Shown: piece by piece, positions 24,937-37,200 of the stretch | Layout: every line of letters starts with the position of its first letter | Position numbering within the stretch: the stretch's first letter is position 1 | DNA from: Ptiloglossa arizonensis | Lineage: Eukaryota; Arthropoda; Insecta; Hymenoptera; Colletidae | NCBI RefSeq assembly: GCF_051014685.1 | Contig: NC_135059.1 | Location: 5,456,001-5,520,000 of the forward strand | DNA: 64,000 nt | Direction: 5' to 3' | Program-made: the position numbers and the translations under genes | Notes under the pieces: model-generated | What the model saw: the letters and a program-made list of their open reading frames with translations, nothing else | Told to the model about the DNA's origin: nothing | Databases searched by the model: none

Positions 24937-25199
24937 TCGCTCCCAACCGCTCCGATTTCTCGTTGTTAGCCCGACAATCAGAGTGTTTGGGTGCGCAATG
25001 CACCCGCGACACCGATATTCGATTATGTTTGTTGCTTCCCGACAATGTCCCGCTCTGTGTTTGCGCAATTATCTCCTATATAGTTAGAATTCCGTGTAAA
25101 AGTGGCACGCGCGGCGAGACGTTGAAAAAAAATCATAAATTTGTTTACATTTCGCGCCGCAATTGTAAATCTAAAATTATGCAGCTTTATCACTCAGGT

Positions 25200-25542
25200 G
25201 GTAACGAACTCTTGCTTTGAAAATTATCCCCTTAATGTATATTCCATTGAGATCGATGCATTGGCTCGTTCAATTTGTAACGTCCTCCATTACGCGACGC
25301 AGCATGCTTGATGGCAAAGCATTAATTATTGCAGCCCGTCGCGTGCACAGCGATTAATGGACACTTTGGCTGCTCTAAAGCCGAGTTGACTTCGCTGGCG
25401 TAAACTTTTACTATTTTTCTGCTAAGTAGCAAACTAGAAATTCGCGGAACTGCCGTTTACGATGATTGAAAACAAACCGATTAAAGCCGCACGTTGCTAA
25501 ATCGTTAAATACACGATTCGTGTTCAGGTTGCTTAATATCCT
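25200..25542. other. Single-copy block rich in ATTA-type motifs, possible conserved non-coding element
   Basis: Unlike its flanks it has mixed composition, is not repetitive, and carries several homeodomain-type cores (GCATTAATTATTGC, GCGATTAATGG) with CG-rich stretches between. No coding frame. Confidence 0.25.
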
Positions 25543-26000
25543 ATGATAGGAATTATAATAGGAATTATGATAGGAATTATGATAGGAATTATGATAGGAA
25601 TTATGATAGGAATTATAGTAGGAATTATAAGAAGAATTGTAAAAGAAATAAACATAGGAATTATAATAGGAAATATAGTAGGAAATATAGAAAAAATTAT
25701 AATAGGAAATATAGTAGGAATTATAAGAAAAATTATAATAGGAAATATAGTAGGAATTATAAGAAAAATTATAATAGGAAATATAGTAAGAATTATAAGA
25801 AAAATTATAATAGGAAATATAGTAGAAATTATAAGAAAAATTATAATAGGAAATATAGTAGGAATTATAAGAATTATAAAAGGAATAATCATAGGAATTA
25901 TAATAAGAAATATACTAGGAAATATAAGAAGAATTATAAAAGAAATAATAATAGGAACTATAATAGGAAATGTAGTAGGAATTACAATAGGAACAATAAT
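25543..26000 (+). repeat. Compound AT-rich minisatellite array
   Basis: 12-bp units (ATAGGAATTATG) lead into a higher-order unit of about 36 bp (AAAATTATAATAGGAAATAT plus AGTAGGAATTATAAG) present about four times, then decay. Both strands stay open for more than 100 codons purely from the repeat (Ile/Gly-rich and Ile/Pro-rich), so these frames are not called genes. Confidence 0.95.
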
Positions 26001-26040
26001 TTATTTTTTGAGAAAGAACAATGTTTATGTTCTCGAATGA

Positions 26041-27204
26041 TCGAAAGCTTCGAATAATTCTTCAACCGTGGATTAAACGTTAGATACTATCGAATTTATG
26101 AGATACTTCCAGTAAAGCTGATATACTGTACGGAAGAATGTTGTTCGTGCTGAAACTATGTCTCCTAAGAATTATATCGAGAGATTCCTCGATGAGATTT
26201 TTCGATATAAAATCTTGGGTTGAAATCTTTATTAAGGTGAATACTACTTTGAAGATAGAAAAAGGTTGTAATGTTTCGTATTTTTTATTCAATTATTATT
26301 TAAAAATGTAATATTTTAGCAAGGGAGTTTTAGATTTTTTTAAAATCATCAAAATACCAATCGTGACATTCTCCTTAACTGAACTAAACTATGATTTGTG
26401 TGCAATTTGTGTGGTATAAAGCTTCGATAAAAATACAACCCCATCATGGTCATAATGAGGTACGATATCCAAAAGTTTCGAACACATTTCTACCTTTAAA
26501 ATTAATGACTCGTTATTCGTACATACACGGATCAATATTTTATTGAAAATATCACCTCGACGCTAACTTAACTTGGATATTCCACTTGAACGTCCAATTA
26601 TAAACGTTTTATATTTCCATGAGCATGAAAAATGTTCAAACGTGAAATATTCGCGCACAATTTCGAAAGGTATCTTAATTCGCGGTTGATTAACGTATAG
26701 TGACTTCGAATTCCGTCAGTGAAAAATACCGCGAATCAGGTGAGGTGCACTGAATTTTTCTTATTTTCCTTTCCATTCGTGGAGCAACATTCGACGAGTA
26801 AAAACTCTTTTTCGTTTTACCCTCTATCCGGTGGAAATATCACGGGTCAAGGTGTTCTCGAGAAAAGTAAAGAAATGGGAAGAGTTTCTTCCAGAAACTC
26901 CATCGGAGGAAAAGGTTGCTCGTCGCGATAAAGAACAGAGTTACGTGTGTAATAAAACTGCACGAACTCGTCCGACTTTCTCGCAACAGAACTCGGATCT
27001 TTATATTCGCGGAAATATTGGCGATCATTCAATTTGCTGTTGCCTCCAGGTCATGTGCAAATATTTAAATGAAATGTTATAATATTTGACTGTAAATCCC
27101 GTATATCCAACCGAACGGAAAAAGTAATTTCACAGGTGTCGTTGATCTGTTGAACTGTTAATACCACTTTCAATATTTGTACGGGGTTCTATCGGCAATA
27201 AAAA
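26041..27204. other. Intergenic, nothing recognised
   Basis: AT-rich; overlapping small frames at 26719-27082 on both strands without recognisable motifs. Confidence 0.5.
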
Positions 27205-27640
27205 AAAAAGTATCTAGCCAAAGTCTACTTGTTTACCGACGATCTAACAATCTTGTACACACGAGAGAGCCCTGGAGCTCGAATTTACAGAAATCGAAAC
27301 GAAATGTGTTCCTTTTCCATAAGACCACCGAAAATCAAATTCTACCTCATGTATATGGAACTCGAAGAACTGAATTTTGTCAAAAATTTAACCATAATAT
27401 GGGACAAAAAGTTTATACAAAACTCTCGTGTTATACTTCTTGGAAACGAATGTACACAATGTTTATACATATTGATATGTACGATATAGAATATGTATAT
27501 GTACATGCAAAGAGTTAAATAAATTACGGTAATTGACAGATCAGCAGGAGAAACCACCTTAAAGAAATTAAATCTTGAGCGTGACACAGCCTTAAAGATC
27601 ATGATACAAATCTTCGAGACAAACCTCATTTTTAGCATTC
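27205..27640 (+). pseudogene. Jockey-like non-LTR retrotransposon reverse transcriptase remnant
   Basis: Translation near 27220-27400 gives KVYLFTDDLTILYT, the catalytic (F/Y)xDD box region of non-LTR reverse transcriptases. It is followed by IKFYL and FVKNLTIIWDKKF, which resembles the later conserved FLG-type patch of jockey-clade elements, at shortened spacing, so a deletion is likely. A downstream DRSAGETTLKKLN (near 27538) may be the next conserved patch, but only after a stop and frameshift. The copy is dead and very fragmentary. A generic RT match of another clade is possible. Confidence 0.55.
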
Positions 27641-27723
27641 TCTAAGAGGCAAACTAAAACTATTGCTCAATACAGGAAGAAATTTCTCAGCAGTAACCAG
27701 GCTATAAAAATTACGACTTTGAA

Positions 27724-27780
27724 CAAACCTACACACTCAAACCTATACACTCAAACCTATACATTCAAACCTACATACTC
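27724..27780 (+). repeat. 14-bp tandem repeat, four units
   Basis: AAACCTATACACTC repeated with single-base variants. Confidence 0.9.
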
Positions 27781-28723
27781 ATCTTCACTGACCACAATAT
27801 CACGAAATACACTAGGCAAAGAAAATCAATAAAACCATTCCATTCCAGAGTACATCGATACAAAGTAGAACTAAACTTTAAGCTGTAATCTATCACTCTA
27901 AGAAAACCACTAACAAAAACCGAACATTTAGGCATCGAGGAAATAAATGGTAAGAATTTCACTTGGATAATTTGTATCCAAATAATATTAATGATTAAAG
28001 AGATACCAGAAAGATACTTGGGGAAAAATAATGTATATTTTTTGTCGAAAATTTTCTGGAAACGATCCAAGACATCGAAATTGATAAATACTTTAAATTT
28101 GCTAGCAGTGAATTTTACAACGTTCGAAAATTCGTATACAAGTTTAAAAACGTGTAAGGAACCAAAGGAAAGATTCTAATGTTCGCAGCTTCTCTCATCT
28201 GCGAGAAAGTGCGGTTAGGGCAAACTGTTATGTTTCGATGTCCTATTCTTTTGTTACCCGAACACTGTTATTCTCCTTATTCGAGTTCTTTTTACTTTCG
28301 AGATTCCTTTTCCAGGAAAACGGTTATCCGTTGCGAGCACTAAACGAGTTCACAGGGAAGAGTCTGTACAGTTTCCAGAGCGTACCTTAACTGAGTGAAG
28401 ACTCTCCAAAGTATAAAATCTTAGCAAGATAACACAAAAGTTTCCTTTGTTATGTTACATTGCAGATAAGAGAGATTTCTTTATTCGTCGTTCGTTAGTT
28501 TCACTCGTGAAACAGAAACGGTATTTCTATTAATTATTGTTGAATAGATTTACGTGGAGATGCTACCGAAGACTATTAAAAAGTATGTTGAACGTATATA
28601 CATTTAATGTATAATAAAATATCCAAAAATGATACGAAAAATGTTACCTTTTCGTTGTTGTTGTAAAACTAAGGCACGTCGAATATTGAGAACTTTTTCC
28701 CACTTTAGTTTTTTTTAGGTGAA

Positions 28724-28950
28724 AATAGTGGTGTTTGAAAAAGTACCATCGCGTGTAACAAATATCGAAAATTGTATCGTTATTGTTTCTGGTTTTTTTT
28801 TTCTTCGGTAAAAATTAATTCTACAAGTTCGCGAACGTATATAGTAAATAGTGGTATTTGAAAAGGTACCATCGCGTGTAACAAATATCGAAAATTGTAT
28901 CGTTATTGTTTCTGTTTCTTTTTTCTTCGGTAAAAATTAATTCTACAAGC
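28724..28950 (+). repeat. Two-unit tandem duplication, period 123 bp
   Basis: AATAGTGGTGTTTGAAAAAG with a following shared block ending TAAAAATTAATTCTACAAG occurs at 28724 and 28847 with very few differences, including a shared TACCATCGCGTGTAACAAAT. It looks recent. Confidence 0.95.
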
Positions 28951-31900
28951 AGTACAACAAGTATACGATAATTGTATACATTTCGCGAGTATGTTACAGC
29001 GAAAAAAAGAAAGATTGAGAACCGCTGCTTTAGAACTCTGTCGGGCAACGAAGTATCAGGGAAGTTTGTATTTCTTTAGATTTTATTTTTCGTACATTTC
29101 GTTGTAATTACAGACAGAGAACGAGCCAGACTCGAGAACATAACCATTAAGTAGTTTAATCAGCATAACGATGGAAAAATGAAGTACATCGTATACTGTA
29201 TTAACGTAATTAGCGTGCTTACGTACCACCAACGAAGATCAACTACCCAAGATGGAGTTCGAAGTTAGTGAAACATAATCAAATAGATGCCCTTGACCAT
29301 CAGAGATTGTTGTTTCGTGTTAAAGTTCACTAACTGATACGCTGCTTTCGCTGGAGTAATGCCACTTTACGTTCACCTCGCTTGTTAGTAACACTTAACT
29401 ATTTTCCAGCATCTTGTGTACGTCACTTTCCTTTACGATCGTTGACATCCTCTACAAGAAAATTGTCTAACACGAGTCAAACACTTTAACATTTAAAATG
29501 ATATTTTCCAAAGTAAAGAACACAAGCCCTAGAACGTTTTACAATTCAATGGTGATGATGACGATGGTGTGGGACTTTTAATATAAAAAAATTTGAATAA
29601 CTTTAACAAGCTGCGTATCTTTCTTATATTTTCTTAATATTTTCAACAAGTTTGAAAACCACTAATTTAAGGGGGCTGTTTAATGTAAATTGTTCAAATT
29701 TGGGACTCTTCTTGCGAAAACTATCGATCATGTTAATTTCAAACGATTTACTTGTGAAAATAAATGATCGATTTTGTCGATGAAAAACCTGTCTTCTCGG
29801 TTAGCATAACTCTTGTTCGAGGCGCCAGAAACAAAACAATCAAAGAGGTTCGTAAAACGCACACGTGTGGCTACTGGCTGCACCAAAATAAAAAAAGCCC
29901 GAAAATCTAGAAAATGGCTCCATCTTTAAAGAAAGTACAGTATTTACGCAAAATGTTGAGATTCTTTCTAGTTGGAAAAACAAATTTTCATAAATATTAA
30001 TTTGTTGGAAAATGACGAAAGACAAAAGTTAAAGATTTTCTAAAGATCAATGATACATCAGTAGATGAACTTACGTAAATATATATTACAGGAGTGAAAA
30101 TTATATTTTGATATTTTGATTCGAGAATGTACATGTATTATAACATATAACTGCATTATTACTCTTTTATCAATACTTTTCACTTGTGCTTGCAAACAAG
30201 ACATTAAAATCATTATCTTATTTGACTTTTATTTGGGACAATAATCACGATCGATTAACTTAATTTTTCCCCTTGTAAAAAGAGTAACTGTGCTCTGCTC
30301 TCGTTTCGTTTCTCTGTTCACGTATCTGCTGGCAATTAAAATTCGCTATTATACCTAAAATTATGTATTTTTTCTTCCTTCTAACTTTAATATTACATAA
30401 TTCTTCTTCATCACTTTCTACATACTCCCAACTCGTTATTTATACTTTTATACCCGTGTAATTATTCTCTTCCCCCGGTGTTCTTTATTACCAACTTTTT
30501 GCACACCAACAAAAACTCGAAACATTGTCCAGGAAAACACACTCTCCAAACATACTCTCCAATTTCCTTTTAGCTCTTTCGTATTAAAAAAGGAGGAATC
30601 GTATAAAAGAGCAACAAAACCGATATTAAATTCCAACGATCGATTAACCGAACGTTTATTTTTAAAATACTATAGCTCCCTGTATCGCCGATCAAAATGT
30701 ACAAGACTCTGTTCAACTGATAACAATTATCTTACCAAGAACTGATAAAGTGTCGGTCGACCGAGGTAGGATTTTTTTTTTCTCAGCGAGCCCAGACAAG
30801 CAAAAGTAGGTTTTAGCTAAAGTCTCGGGCAGAAAATAAACCTACACAGAAAGAATTTCGGCGCAGCTGCCGGCGGAGTGTGGCATCGCGTGTAGGTATA
30901 GTGAAAAATATTGGAAAAATATTCAAGACGCGCGAGTCGATGAATGCGAGGACGATGCTTCTGTAAAATTCTATGCATCCCTAAGCGAGAGACGCTCTCG
31001 TTGGCACGTTGCTAACTCCTCAAGATGAACATTGTGCTCGCTGATGCTGAAAGAAGAACTTTACAGTTAATGTACTGCACCGCCTACCTACTTTTTACCG
31101 AAATATCAAAATGATCAATATGTCTATTGTTTTTTTCTTTTCTTTTCTTTTTTTTAAACTTCTCGGTCTAATGAATGCTTAGGGACGTTTGAATACCTTT
31201 ACAAGGTTGCACTTTACGAAGAGTAGATCGTAGTAGAGTACTCTAGAATAGTAGTATCAATGTTAGAAATAAATAGAAAATTTATGGGGTTACACAATCT
31301 TTCAATGTTCTTCTATTGCGTATAAATAAAGGTATCGATCGTTTAACTGTGACATGGAAATTTTTGTCGAAGGAACGTACTTTGGGAATTCATCGTTTTT
31401 TTTTTTTTTTTTTAATTATACAGAGAACCTGTTAGGATAAATAGATAGAAATACTACGTTAAAAAATCATTTTCGTATCTTGCAATAACGGTATTGTATT
31501 ATCGTGGAATTTTTTATCACAGTTAAAATGTTAAACGAGAAATTTCCTAAATTTCATCGAGAAGTTGTTTCGATTTCAGGTGTCGAGTCACCCGAACTGG
31601 CAAACATTCTATTTAATCGATAAATCGAGAGAGATAAAATTCAAGGAATTTTTATAATTTATATTAATGACGCTATTGTTTTCGAAACGGTTTTCACGTT
31701 ACTGTCAAAGCAATGTTAAAAATATAGAGCAAAAGTCTCGTGTTCAACGACGAGGCTGTACAAAGATAATAAAAATAAAAATAAATCGCTAACGCGGATT
31801 TATAAAATCTCCTCGATTTTTTATTTCATATAATTCGGTAATTATACGAGAAACTGGTTTGCTGTTTTTGGTACGTTCCACCGGTTAGAATTTTACTATA

Positions 31901-33220
31901 ATTATAATACACTCTCTATAATCTTCAGTCCCAATCGAACATGCACTTTTAAAAGTCGGTGCCAATCTACGTTAAAGTTTCAAAACTCCGCTAACTCTCT
32001 GATATTCTACTCAAACTTTGAGGAGAATATTCTTAAGGCTTCTAACTTTTGGAGAATGTAAAAAAAAGTCGATTTTTTCTTTCACTCGTAAAACAAAAAA
32101 AAAAAAAATCATTTAAATCAGTGTGAAAGAATTTCTCCGGCTACCACGCCGACTTGCTGAAGTTTCAGAGTAGAATGATGCTTTAGAATGGACGAGACAC
32201 ATTGCTGAAAGAAGATAATTGCGGCAGAGACACCGTGAAATCATTAAACGGAATCACACCGTGTAATTTTGCACTTCTGCAAACTAGCATTACGTACGAA
32301 TTTCATTACCATATCGTCGCAATCCAAGCAAGATATCACGTTGTCTTTTATTTATATCCTTGGGACGGCTTGTTCGTTTGATCAATGGGGAGGAACTTCC
32401 ATGGCGTCCGTTACGGGTAGCCAGAAAAAGCAAATATCACTATAATTACCGCGATAAGGCAAGAGATTAACTTTTTTCTCATTGCGTGCGGTTAGCGAGG
32501 TGTGTAACATAGTCTCTGTAATTTCAGTTGTCTGATAAGTGGATACGTGCTCGTATATCGTTCTAATTATTACGAAATGAACGTTACAGGTACTGTACTC
32601 GCATAATTGCAAGACTACGTCTTCTTGTTAGATTCGTCGAGTAATTGTTACGATTGTCGTAAACGTCCTATTTTACGATTCGCGATATGTTTCCTCCGGG
32701 ATCGATAAACAACCGTAACGTCTTCGCTTTGATATTGAATAGTCCGCTTTTATTTGTCACTTGAAGTGTACCGATGTCTTTCTAACATTTATAGAAGTCA
32801 CTCGTTGAAACGAACCAATCTACTCTTGGACACTCCGCAGGCATCGCTTAAACGAAGTGTCTTTTATCGTATCTTCGATTGGACGTGGACTTTTCGATGT
32901 CATCTGTTTAAAAAATTACTTCTTCTCGGTTCAGAAGGTTGTACTTGCGTACCTTGTAACGTTCGGTGGTACCTTGTAACTTCTGAGACCGACGAGCCTT
33001 CCCTTGGATGTCCACGGACGTCTTTCATCCGAAGTATCTTTCATCGAACGTCGGCCAACGCTACAAAAACCATATCTTTGGCCGGATGTACCTCACCTGA
33101 TGTCACTTGTGACAAAAGTCAGTTTTCGTTCCATAGAATCTATTATACCTTCCTTCCATTCAGTCACGTCATCTGTGCCCAATTTTTCTAGGACACCTAT
33201 GAACGTTGTCCACGTTTAAT
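28951..33220. other. Intergenic, no gene seen
   Basis: AT-rich with A/T runs. 30,780-31,030 is GC-richer and starts after an acceptor-like T-run plus CTCAG; it could be an untranslated exon of the downstream gene but has no supporting donor that I can defend. 32,750-33,200 shows weak internal similarity (CGAAGTGTCTTTTATCG and CGAAGTATCTTTCATCG). Confidence 0.4.
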
Positions 33221-33670
33221 CTCAACTGGACACGTAACCTAACTGTTGGCACTCAGCGAAATAAAATAACCGAGATAGATTTTTAAGAATTTTAGAGTTT
33301 GTCAATCACCCTCAAACATAGTCTCCATCGGTGACAAACACTCTCAAACAGCAATTCAGGACAGTCCCACTCTCAACTGGACAGGTATCCTAACAGTTGG
33401 CATTGCACGAAATAAAACACCCGAGATTTTTAAGAATTTCAGAGTTTGACAATCACCCTCAAACATAATCTACATCAGTGACAAACACTCAACAGCAATT
33501 CAGGACAGTTCCACTCTCAACTGGATACGTAACCTAACAGTTGACATTTTAGGTAATAAAATACCCGAGATAGATTTTTAAGAATTTTGAAGTTTGACAA
33601 TCACCCTCAAACGTAGTCTCCATCGGTGACGAACACTCTCGAGAGCAATTCAGGACAGTTTCACTCTGCT
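33221..33670 (+). repeat. Three-unit tandem array, period about 150 bp
   Basis: Units start with CTCAACTGG at 33221, 33372 and 33516 and share CAATCACCCTCAAAC and GCAATTCAGGACAGT blocks. The reverse complement of the same repeat occurs at 34506-34743. Together they bracket the putative first exon. Confidence 0.92.
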
Positions 33671-34136
33671 AAGTGGATATTGTACAGCGCACACGCAGAC
33701 TTCCAATTGGTGAAAAACGCGATCGAAATCTTTTTTCGTGTCTATTAATGTCCGCTACAGCTTGCCAGGAAGATTGCAGATGCAGAAAATGTCGATAAAC
33801 CGGTAACGGGATCCGGTGCGTTTCGTGAACGCGATTTTCTGGACGCACCATCTCCGTCGCGTCCCGTATTCCGCACCACTTGGCACCCTGCCCGTGAAAA
33901 TAAACGCATTTCGACCGAAGCGGACCCTTCGACATTCCGATCTCAATGAACTTTCGACTGTACCGGGCCAGCTGCCGGTCTGGACCTACGGGAAGGCAAG
34001 TCCGAAGTTTTCTTCTAATCCCGATCCTCCGGCGTCAAGACTGCTATTCCTAGAGGATTCTTGGTCTTACCAACAGTCCGACCACCCAGCTTTTAACTCA
34101 ATATTCGAAAGGAGCACCCTTTAATTTCAATTTCAG

Positions 34137-34226
34137 TCCCCTCGGGACACATCGAACCCTTCTCGGGTTCAACTATCTCATCCAGAACCACTGATCGACC
34201 TAACACTAGAACTATCCGTGGTGAAC
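34137..34226 (+). promoter_or_regulatory. Possible 5' leader directly upstream of the start codon
   Basis: The segment follows an acceptor-like TTTCAG and runs to the ATG at 34227. It is GC-richer than its surroundings. Further upstream, AAG followed by GCAAGT at 33993-34001 could be a GC-type donor for a 141-nt leader intron (33996-34136). A short upstream ORF starts with an ATG at 33779 and ends at a TAA at 33804. I see no convincing TATA box or initiator and cannot place the transcription start. Confidence 0.3.
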
Positions 34227-34251
34227 ATGGATCCTATTTGTCTCGGATCAC
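34227..34251 (+). CDS. Exon 1 (start-codon exon, putative)
   Basis: ATG at 34227 in a good context (A at -3, G at +4) opens MDPICLGS plus one base, followed at 34252 by the strong donor GTAAGTG. The exon ends with one base of a codon, exactly what exon 2 needs because it begins with two; the join makes Gln. A possible acceptor (TTTCAG ending at 34136) would make the exon 34137-34251 with 90 nt of leader. That leader has no in-frame stop before the ATG, so coding could start further upstream, but no in-frame ATG lies between the TAA at 33804 and 34227. Evidence is signal and phase only. The intron that follows is 8.1 kb, and another first exon inside it cannot be excluded. Confidence 0.55.
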
Positions 34252-37200
34252 GTAAGTGTCTTCGATGTTAGGTGGGGAAAGGTTAAATTAATTTACGAGT
34301 ACCATTAGTCGTCTATTTAAATAATTGTTCATCGATATTATAGACACTGTTAATAATTAAGTAATTTTAAAATGAAGTTTGAAAGAGATCCAATTGACCC
34401 CTTTGTTAGATCTAACGTTCGAAGAAATGCTTTTGTTCGAAGGACAATGTTTGATAATGGAAGAATAATTTGCATATGTACTAAGGCATATGTACATGTC
34501 CATATGAGAGTGGAACTGTCCTGAATTACTGTTTGAGAGTATTTGTCACCGCTGGAGACTATGATGACTATGTTTGAGGGTGATTGTCAAACTCTATAAT
34601 TCTTAAAAATCCATCTGGGGTATTTTATTTCCTGCAATGCAAACTGTTAGGCTACGTGTCCAGTTGGGAGTGAAATTGTTCTGAATTGCTGTTGAGAGTG
34701 TTTGTCACCGATGGAGACTGTGTTTGAGAATGATTGTCAAACGTACGAGTGCCAATTGGATATATAATACTACCATATAGTGAAGACATCACAATCTACT
34801 TCTTGACTCGGGTGGTATTTGTGATTTTGTTTTTAAAAATTATGCTTGGACCTACCAATTTCAAATATTGTTGATAAATTTGCTTATGTTTTAACCAATT
34901 GTAAGAATTTGTTCAAGTACAAATGATCCACGCACCAAGGGCACAATTCTTTCTCTGCTCGTCGGAAAGAAAAATGGAAAAGTTTTTAAATCCGCAAAAG
35001 TACGACCTTCCGTGATAAAATAAATAAAAAATCACAGCACTCCGAAGAAGTTGATTTTCATATAAAGTTTTGCGACTTTTTCAGCGGTGAAAAATACCTT
35101 CGCAGAGACGGAGCTGATTTTGTTACAAACGATAAAGAAACACATTTATTTTATAGATGCGTAAAATTTCGGGTGAAACGGTTCATTTGTTCTCGAGATG
35201 TTACACGAACGAGTTTGAAAAATGTTGTTTGAAGAAACGTGGCTCGAAAGTTTGGCGCACAGTGTCGTTCGAGTGTATAGAGAGTTCGGTTCCAAAGTCT
35301 TATAAACTTGTCCATTTTCTAAATGCCCCCGTAATGCTTTACCGTTATATTCTCAAGACTTGAAACTCGAAGAGAGTACAAAAAACAAGGAATCGTTTTG
35401 TTTTGTCACGGAACTAGAGAAAACTCTTCGTCAAAGAATCACAACCGTATACTCGATTTGTTAAGTTAAACGCAAAACCTACCGTAAACATTGAAACAAC
35501 GTTGGTGACGAAGCTCAGGATTTTCGTAAGAGTTTCTACCACGAAGAATTAATTTACCTCTAGAGAACAACAGCAGATCCTTCAGGAGCTTTTTCGTCTG
35601 CGCAGAGCTCGGGTTTCCGCCCATGAAACGACTTAATCGGCTTACAGCGAACCTTTAATAACTTCTACACAGGATATTAAACGAGAAACGCCGAACTTAG
35701 TCCCGCGGTGTTGCTGGGAGGATTGTTTGGGCTCGTGTAAATCTGTTTCCCCTGGAAAGAAACACGATTTCTTTGGAAATCTTGTTCAACGGTGTGAAGA
35801 AACATCGCGAACGAGCGATTGGAAGCGACGTAGTGTGGATTTCACGATCTACGCGATCTAAACTAAATATTTTGCCGGTTTGCACGGCTCACGGAGATGA
35901 ATCTACGCACACGAGAAAGTACACGATATATGTTACTTCGTCCTAAATCGATCACTTTCCATGATCGAGATCGAGAACTTTGACGAAATTGAAATATATT
36001 GTAGTCGTTGTGAAATTAAAAAGGGTGTAGGTCATCATTTTGCTAAGTTTGAATTTGTTTAAAAAATACAGGACGTTGATTTTTACTTGGTTCAGCGAAT
36101 CAGGACACGTTCCCTAATTTTTCTACAAATTAAGTAAAGTAGAATTTTCTTAACGTAATAAGTAGAGTAATTTCTAGAGTGGGTACAATTGAAGAGTTTT
36201 TACAGAAAACAATATACGTGGCAAGAATCTAATTTTTTAAAAGGAAAAAAAGGAAGATATCATTAACTTTAAATTGTTAAAACAATTTGATTTACTCGGG
36301 ATCGTTAAATGTTACCAAGACTACAACCATTTAAAAACATTACAACATTTTTTATTTCTTACATTAATAGTATACGAATTTGTAAAAAAAGAATTGTATT
36401 TGTAGAGAAGTTTACACGTACAGTATCTTTTCTTGCTAAGAATATCAGAGCACAGAAAACATAAAAAAAGACAAAAATATATTTTTTCAACGCGATCTCT
36501 TTAATTTTCTATCAAGAGGTATCGAAAGAAGTTATTTGATTGTAACTCGAGTAAATTATTGTAAAATTCATGATACTTATTAACCACGACATTTACATTG
36601 TTTTCTACAAAAACCACGTTTGATGTAGCGATATGATGCAATTTCTTAACACCGATACAATTTATATTAACCCCGCAGTTTATATTACCCCTACGTCATA
36701 ATGAGTAATTTAAGCCTGAAATTGTTTACTTCAGAACTAACGAAGGGATCGATAGAATGACTAAATAAAAGAAAAGGGGGAGCCGGGTCTGTACTGACCC
36801 AACCGAAAGAAACCTCGGTTGAACGTAGGATTAATTTAAGCACGATACGTACCCGAATTTTCGCATAGTTAAACAGTTTAACGCGAAGATGGTCCGTTTT
36901 CGAGGGAAAACCCATTCGTCCTTTCATTCGGCCAGAATTTTCGGCACAGGAGCAATAAACCAGGGATTTTACCTGACGAGAACTTCTGCCCAAAATGTAC
37001 TTACCGAGCGCTATACATTACCAGGTATCATACTTGAAAGTACTTCAATCTTTGGGAAAGTTTCGTACGGTGCGTGACCGTTTCCACAACGGATGAAATC
37101 CGCGAGTGAATTTATCCAAGATGGTGAATCGCAGTGTAACAATTTTCCGTTATGGAAAAGCTGAACGAGAAGTGTGATTGGAAACGAGCGCGAATCGTTT

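Noticed and set aside
25543..26040. Long Ile/Gly-rich frame (plus) and Ile/Pro-rich frame (minus)
   Set aside because: Both come from the AT-rich array with unit lengths divisible by three.
33816..34124. 102-codon plus frame just upstream of the putative start codon, same frame
   Set aside because: It has no ATG and a stop before the exon; at most it is untranslated leader.
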